Part shown: piece by piece, positions 14,299-23,350 of the stretch
How positions within the stretch are numbered: the first letter of the stretch is position 1
How the letters are laid out: every line of letters begins with the position of its first letter
Assembly (NCBI GenBank): GCA_900549215.1
Contig: URNJ01000008.1
Span: forward strand, 1 to 23,350
Direction of reading: 5' to 3'
Source: an uncultured Collinsella sp.
GTDB lineage: Bacteria; Actinomycetota; Coriobacteriia; Coriobacteriales; Coriobacteriaceae
Length of the DNA: 23,350 nt
Program-made: the position numbers and the translations under genes
The notes under the pieces: generated by a model
Databases searched by the model: none
What the model was told of the DNA's origin: nothing
What the model saw: the letters and a program-made list of their open reading frames with translations, nothing else

Positions 14299-15576
14299 TT
14301 AGGCGCTGTACTTGTTTGCCTCGCCGAAGGTGCCGCCCTCGACAATCCAGCCGTCCTTCATGATGACGTCCATGTTGTCGGTGTTGAGCACGTGGATGTC
14401 GGCGGCGACGTCACCGTTGACGACCAGCAGGTCGGCGCACTTGCCGGCCTCGATGGAACCGGTCTCGTCCTCGATGTGGCACATCTTGGCACCGTTGAGG
14501 GTGGCACAGGTGATGGTCTCGACCGGGGTGAAGCCGATCTTGTCGACGAACTCGTACATCTCCTCGATGGAGCAGGTGCCGTACGGGGTGACGAAGGAGA
14601 AGGAGTCGGAGCCGATCGTCATGACGACGCCGCGCTTCTTGGCCTCGCGCAGGCAGTCGTAGTTGCGCTGCAGCTCCTTCTCGACCAAGGTGCCCTCGTA
14701 CTTGTCGTGCAGCTCGGGGACGTAGACGGGCGGATAGGTGGCGTACCAGGTGGGCAGGAAGGCGATCGTCGGGGTGAAGAAGGTGCCCTGCTCGGCCATG
14801 AGGTCCATGGTGCGCTCATCGATATCGAAGCCGTGAATCAGCTGCTCGCAGCCAAAGCGAACGGAATCGTAGGCAGCGGCGTGGTTGTTGTAGCAGTGGC
14901 TCCACACGGGGATGCCGACCATCTTGGCCTCTTCGACCACGGCCTGAATCTCCTCGGAGCAGTAGTGCTGGTCGCGGCCGGAGTCCCAGCGCCAGATGCC
15001 GCCACCGGTAGCCCAGATCTTGATGGCATCGGGGTTCTCGCGCAGGCGACGACGGACGGCCTTGCGCAGATCCCAAGGACCGTCGACCTGATCGCCCCAG
15101 GGGTGCGATTCCTTGTTGAGCTCCTGGCTGCAGTGGTGGGAGTCGCCGTGGCCGGCAACGCGGCAGAAGCCAAGGCCGGTGGCCAGAACGCGCGGGCCCT
15201 TGAAGACGCCCTTGTCGATGCAGTCACGGATCTGGATACCAAAGCGGCCGATCTCGCAGACGGTGGTGAGGCCGTGGGTGAGGCAGTCATAGGCCTGCTT
15301 GACGGCGACGGCCTGCTTCTCGAGGAGCGGCTGCATGACCCAGTCGGTGTCATCGTCGGTCAAGTTGCCCGAGAAGTGCAGGTGGGTGTCGATCAGGCCG
15401 GGAAGGACGGTCTTGCCGGCGGCGTCGATGACCTCAACGCCCTCAGGAAGGTCCTGCATAACACCGGCGTACTCGATCTTGCCGTTGTCGTCGACGAGAA
15501 CGAGGGAGTTCTCGACCGGCTCGGCACCGGTACCGTCGATGAGCTTACCGCCAACGATTGCATACTTAGTGGACAT
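14299..15576 (-). CDS. metal-dependent amidohydrolase, imidazolonepropionase/prolidase-like
   Basis: This 425-residue enzyme of the amidohydrolase superfamily hydrolyses C-N bonds of a small amide, cyclic amide or dipeptide; the substrate is not known. All binuclear-centre residues are visible: H65 and H67 in LPGLIDTHLHFSG, the probable carboxylated lysine K186 in DAIKIWATGGG, H227 in VWSHCYN, H248 in LIHGFDID and D324 in TIGSDSFSF. The N-terminal and C-terminal beta-sandwich strands are typical (IVGGKLIDGTG; SIEAGKCADLLVVNGD). GHGDSHHCSQ and GGGIWRWDSG recall the imidazolonepropionase-like and Xaa-Pro dipeptidase branch. A strong AAGGAGG precedes the ATG. It lies downstream of the APC permease gene on the same strand (131-bp gap with hairpins), which suggests that the permease imports its substrate. 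Confidence 0.87.
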   Translation of the reverse strand: MSTKYAIVGGKLIDGTGAEPVENSLVLVDDNGKIEYAGVMQDLPEGVEVIDAAGKTVLPGLIDTHLHFSGNLTDDDTDWVMQPLLEKQAVAVKQAYDCLTHGLTTVCEIGRFGIQIRDCIDKGVFKGPRVLATGLGFCRVAGHGDSHHCSQELNKESHPWGDQVDGPWDLRKAVRRRLRENPDAIKIWATGGGIWRWDSGRDQHYCSEEIQAVVEEAKMVGIPVWSHCYNNHAAAYDSVRFGCEQLIHGFDIDERTMDLMAEQGTFFTPTIAFLPTWYATYPPVYVPELHDKYEGTLVEKELQRNYDCLREAKKRGVVMTIGSDSFSFVTPYGTCSIEEMYEFVDKIGFTPVETITCATLNGAKMCHIEDETGSIEAGKCADLLVVNGDVAADIHVLNTDNMDVIMKDGWIVEGGTFGEANKYSA

Positions 15577-15606
15577 GGTTCCTCCTTATGGATCCATATA
15601 GTGGGC

Positions 15607-15687
15607 GAGGCCGTGTTGGGTTAAGGCCTCACAAAGCTACCCAAGTGGCGCCGGGCTCGGTGCGCGGGAGAGAGGGCACCGCGCACC
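15607..15687 (-). other. two hairpins between the permease and amidohydrolase genes
   Basis: GAGGCC/GGCCTC (15607-15612 and 15625-15630, 12-nt loop) and a perfect 9-bp GGTGCGCGG/CCGCGCACC (15659-15667 and 15679-15687, 11-nt loop). Neither has a T tract on the minus strand. They may be mRNA-stabilising or processing structures within a two-gene transcript, or a Rho-independent terminator of poor quality. Confidence 0.45.
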
Positions 15688-15707
15688 CAATCCGCCCCGG
15701 CTAGGCG

Positions 15708-17159
15708 TTACTTTTTGCGGGAATTGGTGAAAGCCATGAGGGCCAGGCCAATAGCCAACCAGCCGATCACGATGCTCCACTCCACCATGTTGAGGGAGGC
15801 GGGAGAGAACGGAATCACGAGCAGGCCGATGATGATGGCGCAGGCAGCGATGGCGAGGCAGATGCCAAACTTGCCGCCGGGCACCTCGTAGGGACGAGGC
15901 AGGTCGGGCTCGGTGAAGCGCATACGCAGGCAAGCGAGGGCGACCATGCCGCAGGAGAAGATGAAGGCGAGAGCCGACACGTTGGTCAGAGGGATGAGCA
16001 TGTTCTTGCCCAGGAACGGACCGACGACGGTGATGACGCCCAGAACGACGCAGGCGAGCTTGGGAGCGCCGGACTTGGGGTCGACCTCGGCGAACTGCTC
16101 GGGCAGCTGGCCCTTGCGGCCCATGGCAAGCATGATGCGGCTCGTGGCGCCGTAGAAGGAGTTCATCGGACCCATGGGTCCAAGCGTGGCGATGACGAGC
16201 ATGGCCAGGTACAGAAGCATGTTGATGCCCTTGAGGCAGGCAAGCGCGGGAACCGGGCTCTTAACAAACTCATGCCAGTCGAGGATGGTGCCGAACGAGT
16301 AGATGCAGACCATGTAGAAGCCGCCAGCGGCCAGCAGGGCCAGGGAGATGATCTTGCCGAACTTGTTCCAGTTGAGGCCCTCGGCTGCTTCCTCAGCCTG
16401 CTGAGGAATGGTGTCGAAGCCGGCGTAGAAGAACGGGGTCAGAACCAAGACCGACACGATGCCGGCAAACAGGCTGGTGCTCTCGGTAGCGGCCTTGCCG
16501 CCGCCAGCGCCGGTGACCTGGGAGAACACGGGCATGGCGTTGTCCGGCGAGCCGGTGAACAGCGAGACGCCCATGGCGAGCAGCATGCCGCAGAGCAGAG
16601 CCTTGGTCAGGAAGGCCTGGAGTTTGGCGGCCGAGCTGGCACCGCGGAAGTTGAGGAAGATGACGTAGACTGCAAAGCCGAGCGCGATCAGCGTCGGGAA
16701 CAGGTAAACGTCGGCCCCCAGGATGGTGTAGAGCTTGACGGCGCGCAGCCACTCAAGGCCTGGCAGGCTGCCGAACATCTCGGACACGAGGGTCGAAATA
16801 GCGATGGCCTCCCACGGGCACAGGATGCCGTTGCCCAGGGCCAAAAGCCATCCGGTGATGTAGCTCAGCGTACGGCCAAAGCTACGATCGACATACTCGA
16901 CGATGCCGCCTGAGATGGGGATAGCAGCCGTGAGCTCACCGAAAACAGCTCCGACGGGCACGAGGAAGATTGCACCCAAGAGGAATGCGATCATAGCGGG
17001 AACGGGACCGCCGCCCACGACCATCCAGTCGCCGACCTGCAGAACCCAACCGGTACCGATGATGGCACCGAAACCGATGGTGAAGAAGTTCCAGAGCGAA
17101 AGCGTTTTCTTCATGCCGCCGTTATCCTCGACTGCAACTTCTGCGTTCTTGTCCGCCAT
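15708..17159 (-). CDS. APC-superfamily amino-acid permease
   Basis: This 483-residue membrane protein has about 12 hydrophobic helices, the usual size for the amino acid-polyamine-organocation superfamily. Helix 1 carries the substrate-binding break GFGAIIGTGW (residues 29-38); ELTAAIPISGGIVEYVDRSFGR and PFFYAGFDTIPQQAEEA follow, and a late FTEPDLPRPYEVPGGKF segment. These are APC features and suggest import of an amino acid or amine by symport or exchange; the substrate is unknown. I start at the ATG at 17159, which has AAGGAGGGG upstream; an in-frame start 13 codons further out has no comparable site. The following amidohydrolase on the same strand may act on the imported compound. The ~355-bp upstream region contains several stable hairpins that may control it. 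Confidence 0.88.
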   Translation of the reverse strand: MADKNAEVAVEDNGGMKKTLSLWNFFTIGFGAIIGTGWVLQVGDWMVVGGGPVPAMIAFLLGAIFLVPVGAVFGELTAAIPISGGIVEYVDRSFGRTLSYITGWLLALGNGILCPWEAIAISTLVSEMFGSLPGLEWLRAVKLYTILGADVYLFPTLIALGFAVYVIFLNFRGASSAAKLQAFLTKALLCGMLLAMGVSLFTGSPDNAMPVFSQVTGAGGGKAATESTSLFAGIVSVLVLTPFFYAGFDTIPQQAEEAAEGLNWNKFGKIISLALLAAGGFYMVCIYSFGTILDWHEFVKSPVPALACLKGINMLLYLAMLVIATLGPMGPMNSFYGATSRIMLAMGRKGQLPEQFAEVDPKSGAPKLACVVLGVITVVGPFLGKNMLIPLTNVSALAFIFSCGMVALACLRMRFTEPDLPRPYEVPGGKFGICLAIAACAIIIGLLVIPFSPASLNMVEWSIVIGWLAIGLALMAFTNSRKK

Positions 17160-17514
17160 TGTTCCCCTCCTTTCCTTTTTGACGCCCCTTGACGTCACCC
17201 CTTGCGCGGTCTGTTTTGCCGCGCGCTTTTATTTCGTGGCTTTAAGATACGGCCTTGGCACAGCAGCGCCGCTTGTAGCTCGACCGAAGGCAGAACTGCA
17301 AAACGAGCGGCGCCGTTTTTGGGACGAACGGCGGGAGACGTCATTCGTCTTGGACGCTTTCATCTTGTCTGCTTTTGAATACCTGTTGCCGTGACGCTTG
17401 GCGCGCGGCGCGGCAACGTTCATACCATTTGTCAGGCTTTTGGCGCACATACCCATGTGTCGTGCATCTTTTTATGTAGGATAGACAAGTTACACATGAG
17501 GCAAGGTGATTCGA
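17160..17514. promoter_or_regulatory. structured 355-bp region between divergent permease and C39 genes
   Basis: No gene is seen. The region holds inverted repeats GCGCGG/CCGCGC (17204-17209, 17219-17224; GCTTTTATTT follows on +), GCGCCGCT/AGCGGCGC (17266-17273, 17306-17313; TTTTT follows on +), and GTTGCCG/CGGCAAC (17385-17391, 17411-17417). GCTCG/CGAGC (17278-17282, 17304-17308) offers a competing pairing with the second hairpin. TTGACG occurs twice close to the permease ribosome binding site (17179 and 17189). A TAGGAT box (17477-17482) is a plausible -10 for the C39 gene, with a poor -35. On the minus strand the hairpins would lie in the permease mRNA leader. Confidence 0.45.
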
Positions 17515-18516
17515 ATGGCATACGGATACAATGACGGCGACCAACGGCCACAAAGCGTGCGCCTTGCCGGCCGCACCACGCCAACGCCCAGAAGCAACTC
17601 CGACAACGACAACCCGCAGCGCCCCCAAGAGCAGCCCGGGGCTTCTTCGCGGCAGCAAAGCCGTACCGTGCAGCAGTCAGACCGCGTGAGTACGAGCACA
17701 CGCCAACGTCAGACCGACACATTGCAGCCACGCCGCTACGATCGCCGTAAGACCGACTACTACGTCAAGCGCTCCTTTTCGCGACCTCAACGCGATCGCG
17801 GCAATTCCGCCCCTCACCCCGCGTCGCACACCACAAGCCACGCGCTTCCGGCCCGCCGCCTGCGCCTTGCGCTTTGCTCCATCGCCGCCTGCCTCGTCTT
17901 TGTGTTTTTGGGATCCTGCATCTCCCACGGATCAGCCGGTCTTGAGCCCACTGCCGAGGACAAGCTGCTTAAAGCTCCCGTCGCGCCCGGTTACTCCTTT
18001 GCGTTCTCGACCCCACGCTCGCAATGGCAGGCCGGCGCCATGCCCCACATCTACCAAATTGACCCCGCATGGTCGGAGCTGCCCTATGCCGGCGGCACTA
18101 TTCGCGAAAACGCTTGCGGTCCCACTTGCCTCACCATGGTCTATATCTTTAAGACCGGCCACACCGATAAGACGCCGGTCGATATATGCGCACTGGCCGA
18201 AGCTGGCAACTACGCCCCCACTGGTGCCACCGAGTGGTCGTTTATGACAGGCGGTGCGTGGCAGCTAGGGCTCAACGGAACACAGCTCTATAACGATCGC
18301 GAATCGATTACCCAAGCACTTCGCTCGGGTGCGCCCGTCATCGCCGCAGTGCGCCCCGGTACGTTTACCAACGTAGGCCACTACATCGTGCTCTACGGCA
18401 TCGACGACGCCAACCAGATTGGCGTCTACGACCCCAACTCGGCCAGCCGCAGCGCCCGCCGCTGGGGCGTCGTAGAGGTCCTCAACGAAGTCGAAGCCAT
18501 GTGGGCCTACTACTAG
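17515..18516 (+). CDS. membrane-anchored C39-like cysteine protease
   Basis: This is a 333-residue protein in three parts. Residues 1-110 are hydrophilic, rich in Gln, Arg, Ser and Thr and probably disordered in the cytoplasm. One hydrophobic helix lies at about 115-135 (RLRLALCSIAACLVFVFLGS). Residues ~160-333 form a papain-fold domain of the C39-like kind outside the cell. The active-site set is visible: Cys201 in ENACGPTCLTMVY, His289 in NVGHYIVLYGID and Asp306 in VYDPNS. C39 enzymes usually cleave double-glycine leader peptides inside ABC exporters. This stand-alone, surface-facing form has no ABC domain and its substrate is unknown. I start at the ATG at 17515 because AAGG lies eight bases upstream. 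It is the only plus-strand gene of the right block, divergent from the permease and convergent with arcC. Confidence 0.8.
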   Translation: MAYGYNDGDQRPQSVRLAGRTTPTPRSNSDNDNPQRPQEQPGASSRQQSRTVQQSDRVSTSTRQRQTDTLQPRRYDRRKTDYYVKRSFSRPQRDRGNSAPHPASHTTSHALPARRLRLALCSIAACLVFVFLGSCISHGSAGLEPTAEDKLLKAPVAPGYSFAFSTPRSQWQAGAMPHIYQIDPAWSELPYAGGTIRENACGPTCLTMVYIFKTGHTDKTPVDICALAEAGNYAPTGATEWSFMTGGAWQLGLNGTQLYNDRESITQALRSGAPVIAAVRPGTFTNVGHYIVLYGIDDANQIGVYDPNSASRSARRWGVVEVLNEVEAMWAYY

Positions 18517-18596
18517 TCATTGGGGACAGACTTAAATGAGTGGTCATTGGGGACGCTCATGTTTGACTAGTCATTTAAGAACGTCCCCAATGACTA
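18514..18596. repeat. three-armed extragenic palindromic repeat
   Basis: TAGTCATTGGGGAC (18514-18527) followed by CTTAAATGA (18531-18539) is mirrored by TCATTTAAG (18571-18579) and GTCCCCAATGACTA (18583-18596): 23 of 26 positions pair. Between them is a second direct copy of the arm (18543-18554). With one more base it pairs perfectly over 13 bp with the same right arm, so two exclusive folds are possible. The element begins inside the stop codon of the C39 gene. It looks like a REP-type element; the family identity is inferred. Confidence 0.7.
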
Positions 18597-18606
18597 GGTG
18601 AATAGC

Positions 18607-18639
18607 AAAAGCCCCGCAGTCGGAGCGGACTGCGGGGCT
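18607..18639 (-). terminator. intrinsic terminator of the carbamate kinase gene
   Basis: A perfect 12-bp stem (18610-18621 with 18628-18639) has a 6-nt loop and is followed on the minus strand by TTTTGC. It lies 66 bases after the arcC stop codon. On the plus strand there is no T tract, although the same stem could also slow transcripts of the C39 gene. Confidence 0.8.
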
Positions 18640-18658
18640 CATGAAGAGAGGCTAGTTT

Positions 18659-18682
18659 GTGGGCGCTTTGCCTGGCGCCCAC
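18659..18682 (-). other. hairpin just after arcC
   Basis: A perfect 8-bp inverted repeat, GTGGGCGC and GCGCCCAC, has an 8-nt loop and lies 22 bases after the arcC stop and before the main terminator. It lacks a T tract, so it probably shapes the mRNA 3' end. Confidence 0.4.
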
Positions 18683-18704
18683 GAGAGAGGCAACAGAGTA
18701 GAGA

Positions 18705-19667
18705 CTACTCGTGAATGCGGGTACCGGAGAGGCCAGCCATGGTCTCGGCGGCCTTGTCCAGAGCGCCGATGATGCAGGTGCGGCCCTTGCGGGAACGGGC
18801 GAACTTGATGGCAGCGCGGACCTTGGGCTCCATGGAACCCTTGCCGAACTGGCCCTCGTCGGCCAGGCGCTCGGCCTCGTCGGCGGTGAGGTCCTCGAGC
18901 TCCTCCTGGTTGGGCTTGCCAAAGTTGATGGCGACATGCTCAACGGCGGTCAGCAGGAACAGAACGTCGGCATCGCAGTCCTCGGCCAGCAGCTCGCCGC
19001 CCAGGTCCTTGTCGATGACGGCGGGAACGCCCTTGTAGCAGCCCTTGTTCTCGTAGTCGCGGACGACGGGGATGCCGCCGCCACCGCAGGCGATGACGAT
19101 GAACTCGTTGTCGAGCAGGTTGAGGATGGAGTCGGCCTCGACGATCTTCTTGGGATCGGGGGAAGCGACGACGCGACGCCAGCCGCGGCCGGAATCCTCG
19201 ACGAAGACCTTGGAGGGATCCTCGGCCATGAACTCCTTGGCCTGCTCCTCGGTGTAGAAGGGGCCGATCGGCTTGGTCGGGTTCTTGAACGCGGGATCGT
19301 CGGGGTCGCACTCGATCTGGGTGACAACGGTGGCGGCGTGCCAACGCTTATAGCGCTTGTGCATCTCGCGGCCGATGCCCTGCTGCAGGTGATAACCAAT
19401 GTAGCCCTGGGACATGGCGCCGCACTCGGGCAGCGGCATCTCGGGGGTACCGATGGCATCGTGGGCAGCGGCGAAGGCGTTCTGGATCATGCCGACCTGC
19501 GGGCCGTTGCCGTGGGTGATGATGATCTCGTTGCCCTGCTCGATAAGACCGAGGAGAGCGTGGGCGGTGTTGCTCACGGCCTCGATCTGCTCGACGGGGT
19601 TGTTGCCGAGGGCGTTGCCGCCAAGGGCGACGACAATACGATCGGGCTTACCAAGAGGCTTAGACAT
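18705..19667 (-). CDS. arcC: carbamate kinase
   Basis: This 320-residue enzyme is close to the usual ~310-residue length. It transfers phosphate from carbamoyl phosphate to ADP, making ATP with release of ammonia and CO2, the energy-yielding last step of arginine deiminase, agmatine deiminase or purine/allantoin fermentation. Family features run in order: RIVVALGGNALGN (11-22), EIIITHGNGPQVGMI, PLPECGAMSQGYIGYHLQQ, GRGWRRVVASPDPKKIVE, FIVIACGGGGIPVV, GVPAVIDKDLGGELLAEDCDADVLFLLT, and GSMEPKVRAAIKFA. The ATG at 19667 has AAAGGA upstream; an in-frame start 12 codons earlier lacks one. No arcA, arcB or carbamoyltransferase is in the window, so the source of carbamoyl phosphate is not shown. A nested inverted repeat lies upstream (19703-19740). 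Codon use is strongly GC-ending, which suggests high expression. Confidence 0.95.
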   Translation of the reverse strand: MSKPLGKPDRIVVALGGNALGNNPVEQIEAVSNTAHALLGLIEQGNEIIITHGNGPQVGMIQNAFAAAHDAIGTPEMPLPECGAMSQGYIGYHLQQGIGREMHKRYKRWHAATVVTQIECDPDDPAFKNPTKPIGPFYTEEQAKEFMAEDPSKVFVEDSGRGWRRVVASPDPKKIVEADSILNLLDNEFIVIACGGGGIPVVRDYENKGCYKGVPAVIDKDLGGELLAEDCDADVLFLLTAVEHVAINFGKPNQEELEDLTADEAERLADEGQFGKGSMEPKVRAAIKFARSRKGRTCIIGALDKAAETMAGLSGTRIHE

Positions 19668-19702
19668 TGCTGGAATCCTTTCTGTAAAAGGCCTACAACC
19701 CA

Positions 19703-19740
19703 TTAATAACCCGCGTCCGTGCGATACGCGAGTTTATTAA
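19703..19740 (-). promoter_or_regulatory. nested inverted repeat upstream of arcC
   Basis: TTAATAA (19703-19709) pairs with TTATTAA (19734-19740), and inside it CGCGT (19712-19716) pairs with ACGCG (19726-19730). The 38-base structure lies 35 bases upstream of the arcC start codon, where an operator or a leader hairpin would be expected. No -35/-10 pair is certain. Confidence 0.4.
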
Positions 19741-20094
19741 GGTTTATATTCTCTTTATCGCTCATTTTATTCATTTTGAAAATAGCGGAACGGTGAACGG
19801 TCGTTTTTGTCCGCTCAGCGTACAGAACACCAGCTCAGACATATCTACGTAATTTACGTGCGACTTTATTTAAATGAAGCGAGGATTATGTCGGATTATG
19901 CAAACTACATCTCTGCTAAACACAAAACGGACAGCGCAATATCTTACTCGCACTATACGAGATTCTATGCACTTATAAGTCGAGTATGCACCCCTGCAAA
20001 AACAAGGGGCTTTTCATCCAGCAAAAGGAATAAAGAAGGGCTCCGAAAAGACGGCAGCAACCCTGTCCTCCCCCGCGTCCCAAAGTGGCGCGAG

Positions 20095-20117
20095 GTTTCG
20101 CGGCAAAGCCGCGAAAC
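20095..20117. other. perfect 10-bp hairpin with an AAA loop
   Basis: GTTTCGCGGC, loop AAA, GCCGCGAAAC. It is a strong, compact stem in non-coding sequence, of the kind repeated between genes in many genomes. No T tract follows it, and its role is unknown. Confidence 0.5.
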
Positions 20118-20187
20118 AGCGAAGGGGACAAAAGGCCCCCTCAACCACGTCCTTCATTCAGCCCCACAATCCGAGGACGTAGTCGTA

Positions 20188-20312
20188 GCAGGATCTGAGG
20201 GCTGACCTTCGCGGACACTCCGCAGGACGAAAGAACCCCCGCCGCACGTAGTGCGCAGCGGGGGTTCTTTCATGTCCGAGGACGTCCGCGAAGGTCAGCC
20301 CTCAGATCCTGC
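20188..20312. repeat. 29-bp perfect inverted repeat around the PFOR terminator
   Basis: The arms lie at 20188-20216 and 20284-20312 and pair perfectly over 29 bp. The two 13-base stretches inside the arms (20217-20229, 20271-20283) are equal in length but not complementary, and the terminator hairpin sits exactly in the centre. The right arm begins 11 bases after the PFOR stop codon. CCGAGGACGT also occurs twice in direct orientation, at 20171 and 20276. Confidence 0.85.
20230..20270. terminator. intrinsic terminator of the PFOR gene
   Basis: AAAGAACCCCCGC (20230-20242) and GCGGGGGTTCTTT (20258-20270) form a perfect 13-bp stem, continued by CGCAC/GTGCG (20243-20247, 20251-20255) around a GTA loop. 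The A-rich and T-rich ends allow action in both directions. It lies 53 bases after the PFOR stop. Confidence 0.85.
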
Positions 20313-20322
20313 GGTGAGAGAC

Positions 20323-23350
<3,028 letters not shown>

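Larger units (their letters stand above)
19668..20187. other. 520-bp region upstream of arcC, partly AT-rich, no convincing gene
   Basis: The first ~320 bases are much more A/T-rich than anything else in the right block. They hold a tandem GAACGGT (19788-19801), an odd palindrome ACGTAA-T-TTACGT (19847-19859), and CCCCT...AGGGG followed by CTTTT near 19990-20015, terminator-like on +. A weak open frame starts at ATG 19888 after GCGAGGATT and runs to 20205. Its first 35 residues (MSDYANYISAKHKTD...) look protein-like, but the rest reads through hairpins and is basic and low in information, so I do not call it. The last ~90 bases are GC-rich and structured. Confidence 0.4.

Noticed and set aside
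14152..15624. 490-codon open frame on the plus strand opposite the amidohydrolase gene
   Set aside because: The Val/Gly/Asp/Leu-rich, repeat-like composition is typical of an antisense shadow of a strongly codon-biased gene. The minus-strand gene has all catalytic residues and a strong ribosome binding site.
18514..18640. CRISPR-like repeat near the C39 gene
   Set aside because: There are only two direct copies and one inverted copy of a 12-14-base arm, with no regular spacers and no cas genes. It fits a palindromic repeat better.
18711..19706. 331-codon open frame on the plus strand opposite arcC
   Set aside because: It is a shadow of carbamate kinase, with low-complexity Leu/Gly/Val/Asp composition and no motif.
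20025..20075. Possible signal recognition particle RNA core (AGGGCTCCG...CGGCAGCAACCCT)
   Set aside because: It has an AGCA-like asymmetric loop, but the tetraloop and the flanking helix of the SRP RNA do not form. I cannot support the call.

Overview
The window looks like two unrelated genomes joined at about position 8562. Bases 1 to ~8562 carry genes typical of a Gram-negative gut betaproteobacterium of the Sutterella/Parasutterella kind: a periplasmic MetQ-like protein, periplasmic endonuclease I, a YdgA/DUF945-like membrane-anchored protein and DoxX, with mixed codon use. Bases ~8562 to 23350 look like a high-GC coriobacterium such as Collinsella: strong GC-ending codons, a LytS/LytT-type pair, a UMF1 transporter, carbamate kinase, pyruvate:ferredoxin oxidoreductase, and a TCATTGGGGAC-type palindromic repeat. 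Two genes are cut at the joint, a ketoacyl synthase from the left and a glycosyltransferase from the right, so a metagenome assembly chimera is the simplest explanation. The taxon names are inferences from gene content and codon style; no search was run.

Left block (1-8562): metQ (+) with a terminator behind it; an AbgA-like M20 amidohydrolase (-) with a doubtful 5' end and a missing metal ligand; a DUF945-like protein, DoxX and endonuclease I (all -), the last two with clear intrinsic terminators; a MazG-like pyrophosphohydrolase fused to a DUF6508-like domain (+); an O6-alkylguanine-DNA alkyltransferase (-); and the N-terminal ~246 residues of a ketoacyl synthase (+) behind a TATAAT box that nearly touches its start codon.

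Right block (8562-23350): a family 2 glycosyltransferase lacking its C-terminus; a 12-helix UMF1 transporter; a zinc-dependent phospholipase C-like protein; a LytTR response regulator and its LytS-type sensor kinase; a metal-dependent amidohydrolase and an APC amino-acid permease; a membrane-anchored C39-like cysteine protease (the only + gene here); carbamate kinase; and the large C-terminal part of pyruvate:ferredoxin oxidoreductase, which runs off the right edge. The amidohydrolase, permease and carbamate kinase suggest uptake and fermentation of an amino-acid-like or carbamoyl-yielding compound, with PFOR as the central fermentative enzyme. That link is inferred from proximity only.

I see no CRISPR array, tRNA, rRNA, transposase or prophage gene, and no convincing new multi-gene system. 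The most notable items are the chimeric joint, the decaying M20 gene, the MazG-DUF6508 fusion, a three-armed palindromic repeat at 18514-18596, and a 29-bp perfect inverted repeat around the PFOR terminator.
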